Made by a program: the position numbers and the translations under genes. This document shows, one piece after another, positions 54,693 to 64,000 of a DNA stretch of 64,000 nt. Position 1 is the first letter of the stretch; the number at the start of each line of letters is the position of its first letter. The stretch is taken from positions 62,001 through 126,000 of the forward strand of contig NZ_BBWZ01000002.1 in the NCBI RefSeq assembly GCF_001015055.1, written 5' to 3'. The notes under the pieces were generated by a model. That model was not told the origin of the DNA and made no database searches. It saw only the letters and a list, made by a program, of their open reading frames with translations. This stretch comes from Aneurinibacillus tyrosinisolvens. GTDB lineage: Bacteria; Bacillota; Bacilli; Aneurinibacillales; Aneurinibacillaceae.

Positions 54693-55590
54693 AACCGTAG
54701 AGAAAATTTACATAGCAAAAGGAAGACCGAGCGACAATCCGCTTATCCTGCATATTGCAGAAGAAGAACAACTTGAGCAGCTTGCCGAGGAAGTTCCACC
54801 GCTCGCCCGCGCGTTAATGGAAGCATTCTGGCCCGGACCCCTTACGCTTGTACTGCCGAAAAAAGCAGGCGTTGCGCAGCGGGCTTCTGCAGGGCTGGAT
54901 ACAATCGCTGTCCGGATGCCGGATCATCCCCTTGCGCTTGCCCTTATTCGCGCTGCCGGCCTTCCCATCGCTGCGCCCAGCGCCAACCTATCAGGGCGGC
55001 CGAGCCCTACAACAGGGCGGCACGTACAGGAAGACCTGGAAGGAAGGATCGCCGGAATTCTTGACGGAGGGCCAACCGGAATCGGGGTTGAATCAACGGT
55101 TGTAGACGTGACTGGAGAAGTTCCGCTCATTCTGCGGCCAGGAGGAATTACCGCTGAGCAAATCGCGGACATTACAGGTGAAGTAGCTGTTGATCCGGGG
55201 CTCACTGTGGAAGGTGCTGCGCCCAGATCGCCGGGAATGAAGTACCGGCACTATGCGCCTGAGGGAGAAATGTGGCTCGTTACAGGCGCGAACGTGGAGG
55301 CAATGGCAGAAATGATCCGCCGCCACGCGGACGAAGCGAGAAGAGAAGGGAAGAAGGTAGGCATTCTTGCGACACGGGAATCGGCTTCTTTCTATAACAA
55401 AAATGATATCGTGCTTGCCTGTGGAGAACGCGCGAGCCTTATCAGCGTGGCCCAGCATCTATACGACGTGCTGCGCCGTTTTGACGAAGAAAAGGTTGAT
55501 TTGATTTTTGCGGAAACATTCCTGGAAAACGGGGTAGGGGCGGCCGTAATGAACCGCCTGAATAAAGCGGCAGGCGGAAAAAGGCTGTAG
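54520..55590 (+). CDS. ywlC: Threonylcarbamoyl-AMP synthase (Sua5/YwlC type)
   Basis: The enzyme makes threonylcarbamoyl-AMP for the t6A modification of ANN-decoding tRNAs. At 356 residues it is the long Sua5 form. The N-terminal YrdC domain (about 25-215) has FPTETVYGLGG, AKGRPSDNPLILHI, and PSANLSGRPSPTTGRHV; a linker leads to the C-terminal Sua5 domain (about 250-356), which opens with SPGMKYRHYAPEG. The ATG at 54520 follows a GAGG site. The gene's start overlaps a DnaA-box cluster. It precedes mntP and ywlE as in B. subtilis. Confidence 0.93.
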   Translation: MNQKTKYWHVDNTVDDWLAYPQAQQAVKEAAELLQRNELVAFPTETVYGLGGNGLVDKTVEKIYIAKGRPSDNPLILHIAEEEQLEQLAEEVPPLARALMEAFWPGPLTLVLPKKAGVAQRASAGLDTIAVRMPDHPLALALIRAAGLPIAAPSANLSGRPSPTTGRHVQEDLEGRIAGILDGGPTGIGVESTVVDVTGEVPLILRPGGITAEQIADITGEVAVDPGLTVEGAAPRSPGMKYRHYAPEGEMWLVTGANVEAMAEMIRRHADEARREGKKVGILATRESASFYNKNDIVLACGERASLISVAQHLYDVLRRFDEEKVDLIFAETFLENGVGAAVMNRLNKAAGGKRL

Positions 55591-55669
55591 AATCCGCTCC
55601 GGTTCGCATATCCTGTCTCCTCCCGCATATCTTGTCTATATACATTGTATTGGGACAGGAGTGATTCAT

Positions 55670-56236
55670 GTGGGGTGGGAGCCGGAAATCCTGCAATGGG
55701 GCGAATTTATTACAATATCACTGATCGGAATGGCGCTCGGAATGGACGCTTTCTCGCTTGGCATTGGCATGGGAATGGGTGGCATCCGCCTCCTGACGGT
55801 TTTAAAGGTAAGCATTATTACGGGTATTTTCCATGTTTTTATGCCGTTAATTGGAATAGTGCTGGGCATGTTTCTTACTTCGCTTGTCGGGAATGTCGCC
55901 ACCTATATGGGAGGAAGCATTCTGATCCTGCTCGGATTACATATGATGTGGAACTCTTTTTTCAGCAAAGAAAAAAGCCCGCTGCTCAAAACAACCATCT
56001 GGGGACTGATGCTGTTTAGCCTCAGTGTGAGCCTGGACGCGCTGTCTGTTGGGTTCTCCTTCGGCCTGTTTAATGTCAACGTTACGATGGCTGTTTTGGT
56101 ATTTGGCATACTTGGTACCCTCCTTTCCGCCGCCGGTCTGCTTCTTGGGCGGAAGGTAGGGAGCTGGCTGGGAGAATACAGCGAAGTGCTTGGCGGGCTG
56201 ATTCTTTTCTCCTTCGGCGTTAAGTTTTTACTGTAG
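55670..56236 (+). CDS. mntP: Manganese efflux pump MntP
   Basis: This membrane protein of 188 residues with six hydrophobic segments exports manganese. The two half-repeats each carry the metal-site Asp: GMALGMDAFSLGIG near residue 22 and VSLDALSVGFSFG near 117, as in MntP/YebN and B. subtilis YwlD. GTG 55670 is used as start because AGGAG ends eight bases before; GTG 55661 overlaps that site. A zinc/iron ZIP-type transporter gene follows after 11 bases, so the two metal transporters are probably co-expressed. No mntP (yybP-ykoY) riboswitch was evident in the short upstream gap. Confidence 0.9.
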   Translation: MGWEPEILQWGEFITISLIGMALGMDAFSLGIGMGMGGIRLLTVLKVSIITGIFHVFMPLIGIVLGMFLTSLVGNVATYMGGSILILLGLHMMWNSFFSKEKSPLLKTTIWGLMLFSLSVSLDALSVGFSFGLFNVNVTMAVLVFGILGTLLSAAGLLLGRKVGSWLGEYSEVLGGLILFSFGVKFLL

Positions 56237-56247
56237 GAGGGCCTGCA

Positions 56248-56997
56248 ATGACAGATCTCCTTCTTATCAGCACGGTAACCGGGTTGACGACGGTCGTAGG
56301 TGCAGTGATTATGCTTTTTTCAGGGAAGCCGGGGCGAAAGCTGCTCGCTTTTTATCTTGGGCTTTCGGCGGGAATTATGACCCTTGTTATTTTTATTGAT
56401 TTGCTGCCTGCTTCTTTGCGGGATGGTGATGTATACGGCACGTTTCTCGGCAGCGCGATAGGTGCTGTTTTTCTTATGGCCGTTCACCTTATCGTTGTAA
56501 AAGTCTCTCGGGAGAAGCGGTGGGCGCCCCCGGATGAAGCGAACCCGGGGGACGAAGAATGGAGGAGGGCCGGCTGGTTAATGGCTATCGCGCTCGCCTT
56601 TCACCATATCCCGGAAGGCACCGCCATTGGGGCCGGCTTTCATACGCACCGCCATGTTGGGATTCTTATTGCTCTTTCCATGTCGCTTCATAACATTCCG
56701 GAAGGGATTGGGCTGGCGGCTCCGCTGCTTATGAGCGGGATGGGAAGGTGGCGCATTTTACGCCTTTCTTTTCTTATTAGTCTTTGCATCCCCGCAGGGG
56801 CACTTATTGGGGAATGGTACTTAACTTCCACCCCGCAGGCGATTACGTTCGGCATGGCTTTTGCGGCGGGTTCAATGGGATACATTGTGTGGAAGGAAAT
56901 AGCGCCGTCCGGGCTGCGGATGCATACGCTCAGCGCACAGGCGGGAATGCTGGCCAGCTTGCTGGCGATGTTCCTGCTTCATCACGTCGTTCCTTGA
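56248..56997 (+). CDS. ZIP-family metal transporter
   Basis: This 249-residue transporter of zinc or related divalent metals has eight hydrophobic segments. The two metal-site motifs, HHIPEGTAIG near residue 117 and HNIPEGIGLA near residue 149, are the ZIP signatures of transmembrane helices 4 and 5. A charged cytoplasmic loop (about 85-107) separates the third and fourth helices. GGAGGG precedes the ATG. It lies just after mntP; ZIP proteins normally import metal, opposite to MntP, and the substrate is not defined by sequence. Confidence 0.9.
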   Translation: MTDLLLISTVTGLTTVVGAVIMLFSGKPGRKLLAFYLGLSAGIMTLVIFIDLLPASLRDGDVYGTFLGSAIGAVFLMAVHLIVVKVSREKRWAPPDEANPGDEEWRRAGWLMAIALAFHHIPEGTAIGAGFHTHRHVGILIALSMSLHNIPEGIGLAAPLLMSGMGRWRILRLSFLISLCIPAGALIGEWYLTSTPQAITFGMAFAAGSMGYIVWKEIAPSGLRMHTLSAQAGMLASLLAMFLLHHVVP

Positions 56998-57110
56998 TTA
57001 GCTGATAGAAAAAGCGGGCAGGATAGGTAAGGAAAAAATATTTTTGTATACTCTTGCAATTAGGACTATGTTCGTACAACAATAGGAGAAGGAAGAAAGG
57101 GGAGATAGAT

Positions 57111-57821
57111 ATGCGCATTTTATTCGTATGTACCGGGAACACCTGCCGAAGCCCGATGGCGGAGAAACTATTAAGAAAGATGGCTGCCGAGAACGAAATG
57201 GATATTCAGGTGCAATCTGCCGGAATTTTTGCCTCTCCGGGTTCTGCCGCCTCTTCTCATGCCGCTACGGTGCTAGACAAGAAAGGAATTACGGAAGCGC
57301 ATCAATCGCAAATCGTCAGCGAATCGCTCATCGACTGGGCTGATCTCGTAATGACGATGACAGAATCTCACAAACACACGCTCCTTCAGCAGTTTCCAGA
57401 TTACGAAGACAAAATATATACGCTTAAGGAATATACGGACGCATCTCCTGAAACGCAGGAAAGAAACGAGGAGCTTGAGTGCCTGTACGCCCGGCTCGCC
57501 GAAAAACAGGAAGAGTTTATGAAGCAGCACAGAGAAGAGATTCACAGGCTGGAGGACCAATATCAAGCGCTTTATAGCCAGCTGGAGCTCGTTCGGGAAG
57601 AACTGGACGAGTGGAAAGAAAGAATTATGCGGGAAACGGTGGAAGAGCGCAACCAGATTGCCATTCTGGAGCGGCAGACACCGAATTATGATATCGGCGA
57701 TCCTTTCGGAGGGAGCCTGGAGATGTACGAGAGGTGTGCGTCAGAGATTGAAAAATCGCTGGAGCAGCTGCTTGCTGTACTTAAAGAGGAAGCACAATCC
57801 GCTTCTGAAAGAAATTACTAG
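57111..57821 (+). CDS. ywlE: Protein-arginine phosphatase YwlE with coiled-coil insertion
   Basis: YwlE removes phosphate from protein arginine, opposing the McsB kinase. The N-terminal loop CTGNTCRSPM gives Cys7 and Arg13 of the low-molecular-weight phosphatase fold and Thr11, the residue reported to select phosphoarginine. The general acid Asp lies in DIGDPFGGS at residue 197, not near residue 118 as in the 150-residue B. subtilis protein, because about 80 residues of charged heptad helix (about 114-192) are inserted just before it. Total length is 236 residues from ATG 57111 behind AAAGGGGAG. Fold-completing helix follows the insertion. Activity should remain if the insertion forms a helical hairpin. 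Confidence 0.88.
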   Translation: MRILFVCTGNTCRSPMAEKLLRKMAAENEMDIQVQSAGIFASPGSAASSHAATVLDKKGITEAHQSQIVSESLIDWADLVMTMTESHKHTLLQQFPDYEDKIYTLKEYTDASPETQERNEELECLYARLAEKQEEFMKQHREEIHRLEDQYQALYSQLELVREELDEWKERIMRETVEERNQIAILERQTPNYDIGDPFGGSLEMYERCASEIEKSLEQLLAVLKEEAQSASERNY

Positions 57822-57902
57822 AAGACGAAAGAATTGCACAATTTGATCCGATATAATAAGTAGTACGATGCTTTGTTTTAGCAGCGGGGAGGAAGAAGAG
57901 AA

Positions 57903-59192
57903 ATGAACAAAAAAGCGCGCTATCCGATGAGTTTACAGAGAAAGCTTGTCATTGGAATTAGCGGTTTATCAGCCGTTACGTACGGTACGAGTGCCTTTTT
58001 TATTTTCGTGCTTGGGAAGTATGTTACAAGTTTTATGCCATCCTGGCTTTTTACAATGCTTACGCTGATGATGGGCGTGTTCTGGTCCGGTGTATTCGGC
58101 TGGCTTGTCGCCCGGTGGATTTCGCGTCCGATCGTGGAGCTTGAAGAAGCGGCCTATCTTGCTTCCAAGGGGGATTTGCGTTCGGAGGTTAAAGTGCCGG
58201 GTTCACGGGATGAAATTCAGGCGCTCGCCCAATCGTTTGCTGCAATGATCGGCAACCTTCGCACGATGATTAAGGACATTAACCATTCTTCTGAGCATGC
58301 CGTACAGAGTGTAGCTGAGTTAACGCAGGCGTCCGGGCAGGCTGCCGTGCAGATTGAACAGATTAGCGTGACAATGGATCAGATTGCGCGCGGCGCTGAC
58401 AATCAGGCGGGTCATACGAATACGATGGTCGAATCGCTTGAATCTCTCGGAGAACTCGGGAATGAAGTCAACCATCATGTTGAGAACTCGCGCAGGCTAT
58501 CAGGACAAATGCTGACAACACTCCAGGAAAGCGGAAAGGTTGTTGCATCGCTTGTGCAGGGAATGCACTCGCTTGCGGAAGAGAACCAGCACTCGATCGA
58601 GGCGGTGAAGCGGCTGGAGGAGAATGCGGGACAGATCGGAAACATTACCCGGGTCGTCAGCGAACTTGCCGGACAGACGAATCTGCTTGCGCTGAATGCG
58701 AGCATTGAGGCGGCGCGGGCGGGAGAACACGGCAGAGGGTTCGCGGTCGTTGCGGATGAAGTGCGCCAATTGGCGGATGAAAGCGGAAAAGCGGCGGCGA
58801 GCATTAACGGATTAATCGAGCAAATGCAGCGGGAAGTGGCCAACGCAGTACACCAGATTAGCGAGCAGGTTGCCATCGCTGATACGGAATCAAAGCGCGG
58901 GGAGGAAACGACCAAAGCGCTCGTAAACATTGCGAACTCCGTTGACGAGGTGGTCGCTTCTGTTGAAAATATTGCCTCTCTCATTGGCCGCCAGTTGGAA
59001 AGCATGCGGGTAGCGATGCAGGATGCGAGGGATGTTGCCGGCGTCGCTGCGGAAACGTCGAAGGGGGCTGAGATTGTGTCGCTTGCGGCGCAGGAACAGA
59101 CGGCGTTTATGCAGGAGGTTGCAGCAGCAGGCCAGGTGCTGCGGGACCAATCCGAGCAGCTTAAAGGGTACGTCTCTAAATTCCAGGTATAA
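57903..59192 (+). CDS. Methyl-accepting chemotaxis-type protein without large sensor domain
   Basis: This 429-residue transducer has two membrane helices close together at about 15-40 and 45-68, so almost no extracellular sensor remains. A HAMP linker (about 68-122, starting [14 protein letters not shown]) is followed by the cytoplasmic signalling helical hairpin with the conserved tip [21 protein letters not shown] near residue 258, quoted here as [16 protein letters not shown]. It may sense through the membrane or via a partner. GGGAGGAAGAAG lies upstream. It stands between ywlE and a hydrolase gene and ends in a terminator. Confidence 0.92.
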   Translation: MNKKARYPMSLQRKLVIGISGLSAVTYGTSAFFIFVLGKYVTSFMPSWLFTMLTLMMGVFWSGVFGWLVARWISRPIVELEEAAYLASKGDLRSEVKVPGSRDEIQALAQSFAAMIGNLRTMIKDINHSSEHAVQSVAELTQASGQAAVQIEQISVTMDQIARGADNQAGHTNTMVESLESLGELGNEVNHHVENSRRLSGQMLTTLQESGKVVASLVQGMHSLAEENQHSIEAVKRLEENAGQIGNITRVVSELAGQTNLLALNASIEAARAGEHGRGFAVVADEVRQLADESGKAAASINGLIEQMQREVANAVHQISEQVAIADTESKRGEETTKALVNIANSVDEVVASVENIASLIGRQLESMRVAMQDARDVAGVAAETSKGAEIVSLAAQEQTAFMQEVAAAGQVLRDQSEQLKGYVSKFQV

Positions 59193-59200
59193 TAGCAGAG

Positions 59201-59242
59201 GAACGCTCATCTTTTTATAGAGAAGATGAGCGTTCTTTTTTT
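59201..59242 (+). terminator. Terminator of the chemotaxis-type gene
   Basis: GAACGCTCATCTT and AAGATGAGCGTTC pair perfectly and are followed by TTTTTTTG. Confidence 0.88.
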
Positions 59243-59302
59243 GTTCGTGTGGTAATATGTGGAATAGGATGGGTTTTATACTTTTGAAGGAGGCTGAAGC
59301 GA

Positions 59303-60199
59303 ATGGCAGATATCTCATTGAAGAAAGTCATACTCGATAATGGGGAAACAATGGCATACCGTGAAAGAGAGGGCGGGCAGAAGCAAATCGTGCTTGTGCA
59401 CGGAAACATGACGTCGTCCGTCCATTGGGATCTGGTCATGGAGAATTTGCCTGCAGAGTACAAGGTGTACGCGGTAGACATGCGGGGCTTTGGCGAGTCG
59501 ACCTATAACGAACCGATTTATTCACTCCACGATTTTGCACTTGACCTGAGAGACTGGGTGGACAAAGTGAAGCTAACGTCCTTCGTTCTCGTTGGCTGGT
59601 CTACCGGTGGCGGGGTGGCGATGGATTTTGCGGCCGACTATCCTGATTATGTAGAAAAGCTTATTTTACTTGCTTCTGTCGGAACGAGAGGGTACCCGCT
59701 TTTCAAAAAGAACGGGCTTGGCCAGCCGGATTTTACAACGCCGCTCCGCACGAAGGAAGAAATCGCGCAGGACCCTGTTCAGGTTGTCCCTATTCAAAAC
59801 GCTTATGATTCCAGAAACAAAGGAATGCTGCGGCAGGTGTGGAATCTGGCGATTTACACGCACAACCAGCCGGATGAAGCAAGATACGAGAAGTACCTCG
59901 ATGACATGCTGACACAACGCAATCTGGTCGACGTCGATTATGCACTGGCGACCTTTAATATAAGCGGGGAAGAAAATGTGGTCGGGCCTGGAAGCGGGAA
60001 GGCAGCCAAAATAAACATCCCTGTTCTCGTGTTACGGGGTACGCGTGACTATGTTATCCCAGACCAGATGGCGAAGGATATTAAGCAGGATATCGGAGAC
60101 AACGCGCGCATTCACTATTTAGAGGATGCTGGGCATTCACCGTTAATTGATGCTTTGCCTGAGCTGCTGCAGGCCATAACAGATTTTATAAAAGAATAG
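59303..60199 (+). CDS. Alpha/beta hydrolase
   Basis: This 298-residue alpha/beta-fold hydrolase without a signal peptide has the oxyanion segment VLVHGNMTSS near residue 31, DMRGFGEST near 59 and the nucleophile Ser in GWSTGGG near 98. A late Asp in RGTRDYVIPD near 249 and the catalytic His in AGHSPL near 276 complete a likely triad. The substrate is unknown; esterase, haloperoxidase-like or lactonase activity are all possible. GAAGGAGG lies 12 bases before the ATG. It is monocistronic by spacing. Confidence 0.9.
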   Translation: MADISLKKVILDNGETMAYREREGGQKQIVLVHGNMTSSVHWDLVMENLPAEYKVYAVDMRGFGESTYNEPIYSLHDFALDLRDWVDKVKLTSFVLVGWSTGGGVAMDFAADYPDYVEKLILLASVGTRGYPLFKKNGLGQPDFTTPLRTKEEIAQDPVQVVPIQNAYDSRNKGMLRQVWNLAIYTHNQPDEARYEKYLDDMLTQRNLVDVDYALATFNISGEENVVGPGSGKAAKINIPVLVLRGTRDYVIPDQMAKDIKQDIGDNARIHYLEDAGHSPLIDALPELLQAITDFIKE

Positions 60200-60375
60200 A
60201 TAAAAGAAAATTCGATTAAATAAAAAATGGGTTTATTTCCGAACAATAAATGATATATAATGAAAAACGTACAGGTTTTACAGTAAACTATAAAAGAAAA
60301 TTCCTCTATGCAATCGCTGTGAATGGGTTATAATACAGGGAGAAACGGAATGCAACGAAACGGAGGAACGGCAAG

Positions 60376-60819
60376 ATGAAAGTAGCGATTGCAGCCGATC
60401 ATGGCGGTTATAGATTAAAAGAGGAGATTAAATCCTATCTTCAATCAGCAGGAATAGAGTACCAGGATTTCGGATGCAACTGTGAGGACGCTGTCGATTA
60501 TCCGGACTATGCCCTGCCGGTAGCTGAGAAAGTTGCAACCGGGGCTTTTGACCGCGGGATTCTCATATGTGGTACAGGCATCGGGATGTCGATTGCTGCC
60601 AACAAAGTAAAAGGTGTTCGTTGCGCACTTGTACACGATTGCTTCACGGCAAAGGCTACCCGCGAGCATAACGACTCCAATATTCTTGCCATGGGTGCCC
60701 GTGTGATTGGTCCCGGCCTTGCACTGGAAATTGCGAAAATCTGGCTCGGAACCGAATTTTCCGGTGGACGCCACCTGCGCCGTGTAGAAAAAATTAAAGA
60801 AATTGAAGACAATCAATAA
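60376..60819 (+). CDS. rpiB: Ribose-5-phosphate isomerase B
   Basis: This 147-residue isomerase of the RpiB/LacAB type links ribulose and ribose 5-phosphates. Residues of the family are ADHGGYRLKEEI at the start, the active Cys in GILICGTGIGMS near residue 66 and EHNDSNILAMGARVIG near residue 97. ACGGAGGAACGG precedes the ATG. It begins the rpiB-ywlG-glyA-upp series, each gene starting within a few tens of bases of the last until the glyA terminator. The name ywlF is used in B. subtilis. Confidence 0.94.
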   Translation: MKVAIAADHGGYRLKEEIKSYLQSAGIEYQDFGCNCEDAVDYPDYALPVAEKVATGAFDRGILICGTGIGMSIAANKVKGVRCALVHDCFTAKATREHNDSNILAMGARVIGPGLALEIAKIWLGTEFSGGRHLRRVEKIKEIEDNQ

Positions 60820-60831
60820 GGTGGCATTCCT

Positions 60832-61401
60832 ATGGAGATAAATAAGATAAAGCAAGACGCACAGTCCATTATGGAAGACCTTTTACAGGCAAAGCCGCTG
60901 GGTGGGAAGCATGTTCTTGTCATTGGGACCAGTACAAGCGAAATCGCCGGAAAGCACATCGGTTCAGCAGGCAGCGGCAATTTTGCCGGGGCATTGTATG
61001 AAGTGTTTGCCGATTTCTCCGGGAAGTTCGGTTTTTCGCTCGCTTTCCAATGCTGCGAGCATTTAAACCGGGCTCTCGTTGTAGAGCGGGAAACAGCGGA
61101 GCGGTACGGCTGGCCGGAAGTTTCCGTCGTGCCTGTTCCAAAAGCAGGAGGGGCGATGGCTTCTTTTGCTTTTAACCGCATGAGCGACCCAGTCATCGTA
61201 GAAGAAATTAAAGCGGACGCGGGCATCGACATTGGTGACACCTTTATCGGGATGCACTTAAAATCGGTCGTTGTGCCGGTTCGTCCACGCATGAAACAGA
61301 TTGGAGAAGCGCACGTAACAATGGCAGTCACACGTCCGAAGCTCATCGGAGGGGCCCGCGCTGTGTATGAGCGCACCCCTTTAGAAGAAAGCTGCCGTTA
61401 A
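60832..61401 (+). CDS. ywlG: YwlG family protein (TIGR01440)
   Basis: This 189-residue conserved protein of Firmicutes has an unknown function, always close to rpiB and glyA. Family segments seen are [20 protein letters not shown] near residue 28, [13 protein letters not shown] near 73 and [13 protein letters not shown] near 102. It is soluble with no signal peptide; the two adjacent cysteines in QCCEH are conserved in my memory of the family. AAGGTGG lies before the ATG, 12 bases after rpiB. Confidence 0.88.
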   Translation: MEINKIKQDAQSIMEDLLQAKPLGGKHVLVIGTSTSEIAGKHIGSAGSGNFAGALYEVFADFSGKFGFSLAFQCCEHLNRALVVERETAERYGWPEVSVVPVPKAGGAMASFAFNRMSDPVIVEEIKADAGIDIGDTFIGMHLKSVVVPVRPRMKQIGEAHVTMAVTRPKLIGGARAVYERTPLEESCR

Positions 61402-61421
61402 ACAAGAGGAGGAGAAGGAAA

Positions 61422-62672
61422 ATGCTGGAACACGTGAAGAAACAGGATCCGCAAGTAGCAGAAGCCATTAAGCTGGAGTTAGGCCGCCAGCGCAGTAAAA
61501 TCGAGTTGATCGCTTCCGAGAACTTTGTAAGCGAAGCGGTAATGGAAGCGATGGGAACCGTCCTTACGAATAAATATGCGGAGGGCTATCCCGGCAAGCG
61601 CTATTACGGCGGTTGTGAATATGTCGATATTGTAGAAGACCTGGCGCGTGACCGCGCGAAGCAACTGTTTGGCGCAGAGCATGCGAACGTGCAGCCTCAC
61701 TCCGGGGCGCAGGCGAACATGGCGGTTTATTTTGCCTTCCTAAAGCCGGGCGATACAGTACTTGGAATGAATCTATCGCATGGCGGACATCTTACGCACG
61801 GAAGCCCGGTCAACTTCTCCGGTTCATTATATAACTTTGTAGAATACGGTGTTGACAAAGAAACGCAGGTAATCGATTACGAAGATGTGCGGAAAAAAGC
61901 GGAAGAACACAAGCCGAAAATGATCGTAGCGGGTGCCAGCGCGTATCCAAGATACATTGATTTCGTGAAGCTGAGAGAAATTGCAGACAGTGTTGGCGCT
62001 TATCTTATGGTTGATATGGCGCACATTGCCGGGCTTGTGGCGACAGGCCACCATCCGAATCCGGTGCCGCACGCGGACTTCGTAACGACAACGACGCACA
62101 AAACACTGCGTGGACCGCGCGGCGGCATGATTCTTTGCAGAGAAGAATACGCCAAAGCGATCGATAAATCCATATTCCCTGGTGTTCAGGGCGGTCCTTT
62201 AATGCACGTGATTGCAGCGAAGGCTGTTGCTTTCGGTGAGGCGCTTCAGCCCGAGTTTAAAGAATATTCGGCGAAGGTGATTGCGAATGCAAAACAATTC
62301 GCGCAATCTTTAGCTGAAGAAGGCCTTACGCTCGTCTCCGGGGGGACGGACAACCACCTCATTCTTATGGATGTGCGGAATATGAACCTAACCGGTAAGG
62401 TAGCGGAACACCTGCTGGATGAAGTCGGCATTACAACGAACAAGAATACGATTCCTTACGACCCGGCCAGCCCGTTCGTCACAAGCGGCGTCCGCCTTGG
62501 TACGCCGGCGGTAACAAGCCGCGGCTTTGACGAGGAAGCGATGAAAGAAGTGGCGGCGATTATTGCGCTCACGCTGAAAAATCCGGAAGACCAGGCGAAG
62601 CAGGAAGAAGCGCGCAATCGCGTGGCCGCCCTGTGCGAGAAATTCCCAATGTATCCGGGCATCCAAATTTAA
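61422..62672 (+). CDS. glyA: Serine hydroxymethyltransferase
   Basis: This PLP enzyme interconverts serine and glycine with tetrahydrofolate. It is 416 residues long. The Schiff-base Lys lies in [15 protein letters not shown] near residue 227, preceded by [11 protein letters not shown], and the N-terminal SENFVSEAV and [11 protein letters not shown] segments bind substrate and folate. GAGGAGGAGAAGG precedes the start, 20 bases after ywlG. A terminator after glyA separates it from upp. Confidence 0.96.
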   Translation: MLEHVKKQDPQVAEAIKLELGRQRSKIELIASENFVSEAVMEAMGTVLTNKYAEGYPGKRYYGGCEYVDIVEDLARDRAKQLFGAEHANVQPHSGAQANMAVYFAFLKPGDTVLGMNLSHGGHLTHGSPVNFSGSLYNFVEYGVDKETQVIDYEDVRKKAEEHKPKMIVAGASAYPRYIDFVKLREIADSVGAYLMVDMAHIAGLVATGHHPNPVPHADFVTTTTHKTLRGPRGGMILCREEYAKAIDKSIFPGVQGGPLMHVIAAKAVAFGEALQPEFKEYSAKVIANAKQFAQSLAEEGLTLVSGGTDNHLILMDVRNMNLTGKVAEHLLDEVGITTNKNTIPYDPASPFVTSGVRLGTPAVTSRGFDEEAMKEVAAIIALTLKNPEDQAKQEEARNRVAALCEKFPMYPGIQI

Positions 62673-62697
62673 TCGTTTTTTTAGAGTTGAAAATAGC

Positions 62698-62741
62698 ATC
62701 CCCCTGTTTGGGCTATACTGCCATAGACAGGGGGATTTTTG
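62698..62741 (+). terminator. Terminator of the rpiB-ywlG-glyA unit
   Basis: ATCCCCCTGT and ACAGGGGGAT pair around a 19-base loop and are followed by TTTTTG. Confidence 0.85.
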
Positions 62742-62821
62742 TGCTGCTCTTTCAAATGGTGCATCTGGCTTTTCAGTCTGGTATAATATTACGCAGTGCA
62801 AAGAAGAGGAGGCCTTACGAG

Positions 62822-63451
62822 ATGGGAAAAGTATATGTGTTTGACCATCCATTAATCCAACACAAATTGTCTTACATTCGTGATAAAAATACGGGAACGA
62901 AAGAATTCCGTGAGCTTGTGGATGAAGTGGCGATGCTGATGGCATATGAAATTACGCGCGAGATGCCGCTGAAGGAAATTGAAATCGAAACACCGGTGAC
63001 AACGTGCAAAACGAAGGTGATCGCCGGGAAAAAGGTAGGGCTTGTCCCGATTTTACGCGCCGGCCTCGGAATGGTTGACGGTATGCTTAAGCTCATCCCG
63101 GCTGCAAGAGTAGGCCATGTAGGGCTATACCGCGACCCTGAAACGCTGGAACCGGTTGAATACTATGTGAAGCTGCCGAGCGACGTGAACGAACGGGAAT
63201 TAATCGTCATTGACCCGATGCTCGCAACCGGCGGATCGGCTGCCGCTGCCATTACGGCTTTGAAAAACCGCGGAGCGCAAAACTTAAAGCTAATGTGCCT
63301 CATTGCTGCACCGGAAGGCATTGAGAAATTCCAGCAGATCCATGAAGATATCGACCTTTATGTGGCTGCGGTTGATGAAAAGCTGAACGACCACGGCTAT
63401 ATTGTTCCAGGACTTGGCGACGCGGGCGACCGTTTGTACGGGACAAAATAA
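62822..63451 (+). CDS. upp: Uracil phosphoribosyltransferase
   Basis: This salvage enzyme forms UMP from uracil and PRPP. It is 209 residues long from ATG 62822, equal to B. subtilis Upp; AAGAGGAGG lies upstream. The family N-terminus [16 protein letters not shown], the [12 protein letters not shown] segment, the PRPP loop [13 protein letters not shown] near residue 131 and the C-terminal [14 protein letters not shown] are all present. An in-frame ATG at 62633 overlaps glyA and is rejected. wecB starts nine bases after the stop. Confidence 0.96.
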   Translation: MGKVYVFDHPLIQHKLSYIRDKNTGTKEFRELVDEVAMLMAYEITREMPLKEIEIETPVTTCKTKVIAGKKVGLVPILRAGLGMVDGMLKLIPAARVGHVGLYRDPETLEPVEYYVKLPSDVNERELIVIDPMLATGGSAAAAITALKNRGAQNLKLMCLIAAPEGIEKFQQIHEDIDLYVAAVDEKLNDHGYIVPGLGDAGDRLYGTK

Positions 63452-63460
63452 GAAGGTGAA

Positions 63461-64000
63461 ATGATGATAAAGAAAAAGATTATGATGGTATTCGGCACGC
63501 GGCCGGAAGCGATTAAAATGGCCCCGCTCGTGCATGAACTGCGCCAGCAGGACAAGCTGGAGCCTTTCGTGTGCGTGACGGCGCAGCACCGCCAGATGCT
63601 GGACCAGGTGCTCGACATTTTCTCCATTACCCCGGATGCTGATTTGGATATTATGAAGGAGCGCCAGACGCTCACCCAGATTACAACGAGAGTGCTCGAG
63701 GGACTGGACAATGTAATGAAGCAGGAGAAGCCGGATATGGTGCTCGTACACGGCGATACAACGACAACGTTCGCTGCCAGCCTGGCTGCCCTCTACAATC
63801 AGATTCCCGTTGGACACGTGGAAGCGGGTCTGCGCACATGGACCAAGTATTCTCCGTATCCCGAGGAAATGAACCGCCAGCTTACCGGTGTCATTGCGGA
63901 TTTACATTTCGCCCCTACCGTACAGGCAGCGGAGAACCTGAAGAAGGAAGATAAGAATCCGGACACCATTTACATAACAGGAAACACGGTCATTGACGCG
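63461..64000 (+). CDS. wecB: UDP-N-acetylglucosamine 2-epimerase, 5' part only
   Basis: The enzyme converts UDP-GlcNAc to UDP-ManNAc for wall teichoic acid or other wall polymers; the B. subtilis counterpart is mnaA, also just after upp. The frame starts at ATG 63461 behind GAAGGTGAA (ATG 63464 is an alternative) and is still open at the window end after 180 codons. Visible family signatures are [35 protein letters not shown], and VEAGLRT followed by PEEMNRQ. UDP-ManNAc supply would fit the SLH protein's need for wall polymer anchoring, but that link is only suggestive. Confidence 0.93.
   Translation, partial: MMIKKKIMMVFGTRPEAIKMAPLVHELRQQDKLEPFVCVTAQHRQMLDQVLDIFSITPDADLDIMKERQTLTQITTRVLEGLDNVMKQEKPDMVLVHGDTTTTFAASLAALYNQIPVGHVEAGLRTWTKYSPYPEEMNRQLTGVIADLHFAPTVQAAENLKKEDKNPDTIYITGNTVIDA

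Noticed and set aside
55591-55669. yybP-ykoY manganese riboswitch ahead of mntP
   Set aside because: The gap is under 80 bases and shows neither the paired loops nor the terminator of that riboswitch.

Overview
The window is a chromosomal segment of a spore-forming Gram-positive bacterium of the order Bacillales. It carries spo0M, spo0F and spoIIR, the RNA polymerase delta subunit, YwlE-type protein-arginine phosphatase and AGGAGG-type ribosome binding sites. An SLH-domain protein and a fused isobutyryl-CoA mutase (IcmF) fit the Aneurinibacillus/Brevibacillus side of the order; that placement is an inference. From about 9.7 kb to the right edge, the gene order follows the oriC-proximal ywf-ywl arc of Bacillus subtilis as I remember it: ywfO, ywhD, pbpG, speE-speB, ywiB-argS, fadF, rpoE, pyrG, spo0F, fba, tal, murZ, glpX, rho, rpmE, tdk, prfA, prmC, spoIIR, ywlC, mntP, ywlE, rpiB, ywlG, glyA, upp, wecB. 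I saw no rRNA, tRNA, CRISPR array, prophage or intact insertion sequence.

Region by region. 0-9.7 kb: the end of a DUF4855 gene, the EcsAB transporter, an asparagine synthetase, small conserved proteins, a CPA2 cation/proton antiporter, Spo0M and a pseudouridine synthase. 9.7-18.2 kb: HD hydrolase, YwhD, a class A penicillin-binding protein, spermidine synthesis (speE-speB) and argS. 18.4-30.2 kb: an acyl-CoA degradation block (FadF, thiolase, hydroxyacyl-CoA dehydrogenase, two acyl-CoA dehydrogenases, MeaB, a TetR regulator, IcmF). It has three inverted-repeat candidate operators of similar design. 30.3-38.6 kb: rpoE, pyrG with an apparent CTP-sensing leader, spo0F, three central-carbon genes, murZ and rho. 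38.6-49.5 kb: accessory genes that interrupt the usual rho-rpmE-tdk order. These are uppP, a frameshifted ktrB, an unassigned radical SAM protein, a pirin, and a compact run of TetR regulator, SLH-domain secreted protein, five membrane-tethered helical proteins and a 58-residue two-helix membrane protein. 49.5-64 kb: the conserved block resumes, with a DnaA-box cluster around the start of ywlC and an arginine phosphatase containing an unusual coiled-coil insertion.

Features that stand out are the five-gene coiled-coil/SLH cluster, a 196-bp structured element present twice (13858-14053 and 43711-43906), the pyrG leader, the DnaA-box cluster, a structured element that appears to sit inside the loop of the tal terminator, and five single-base losses in speB, the thiolase gene and ktrB. 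Those losses may be assembly errors at short homopolymers or real mutations. All identifications come from reading the sequence and from memory of the families; no search was run.
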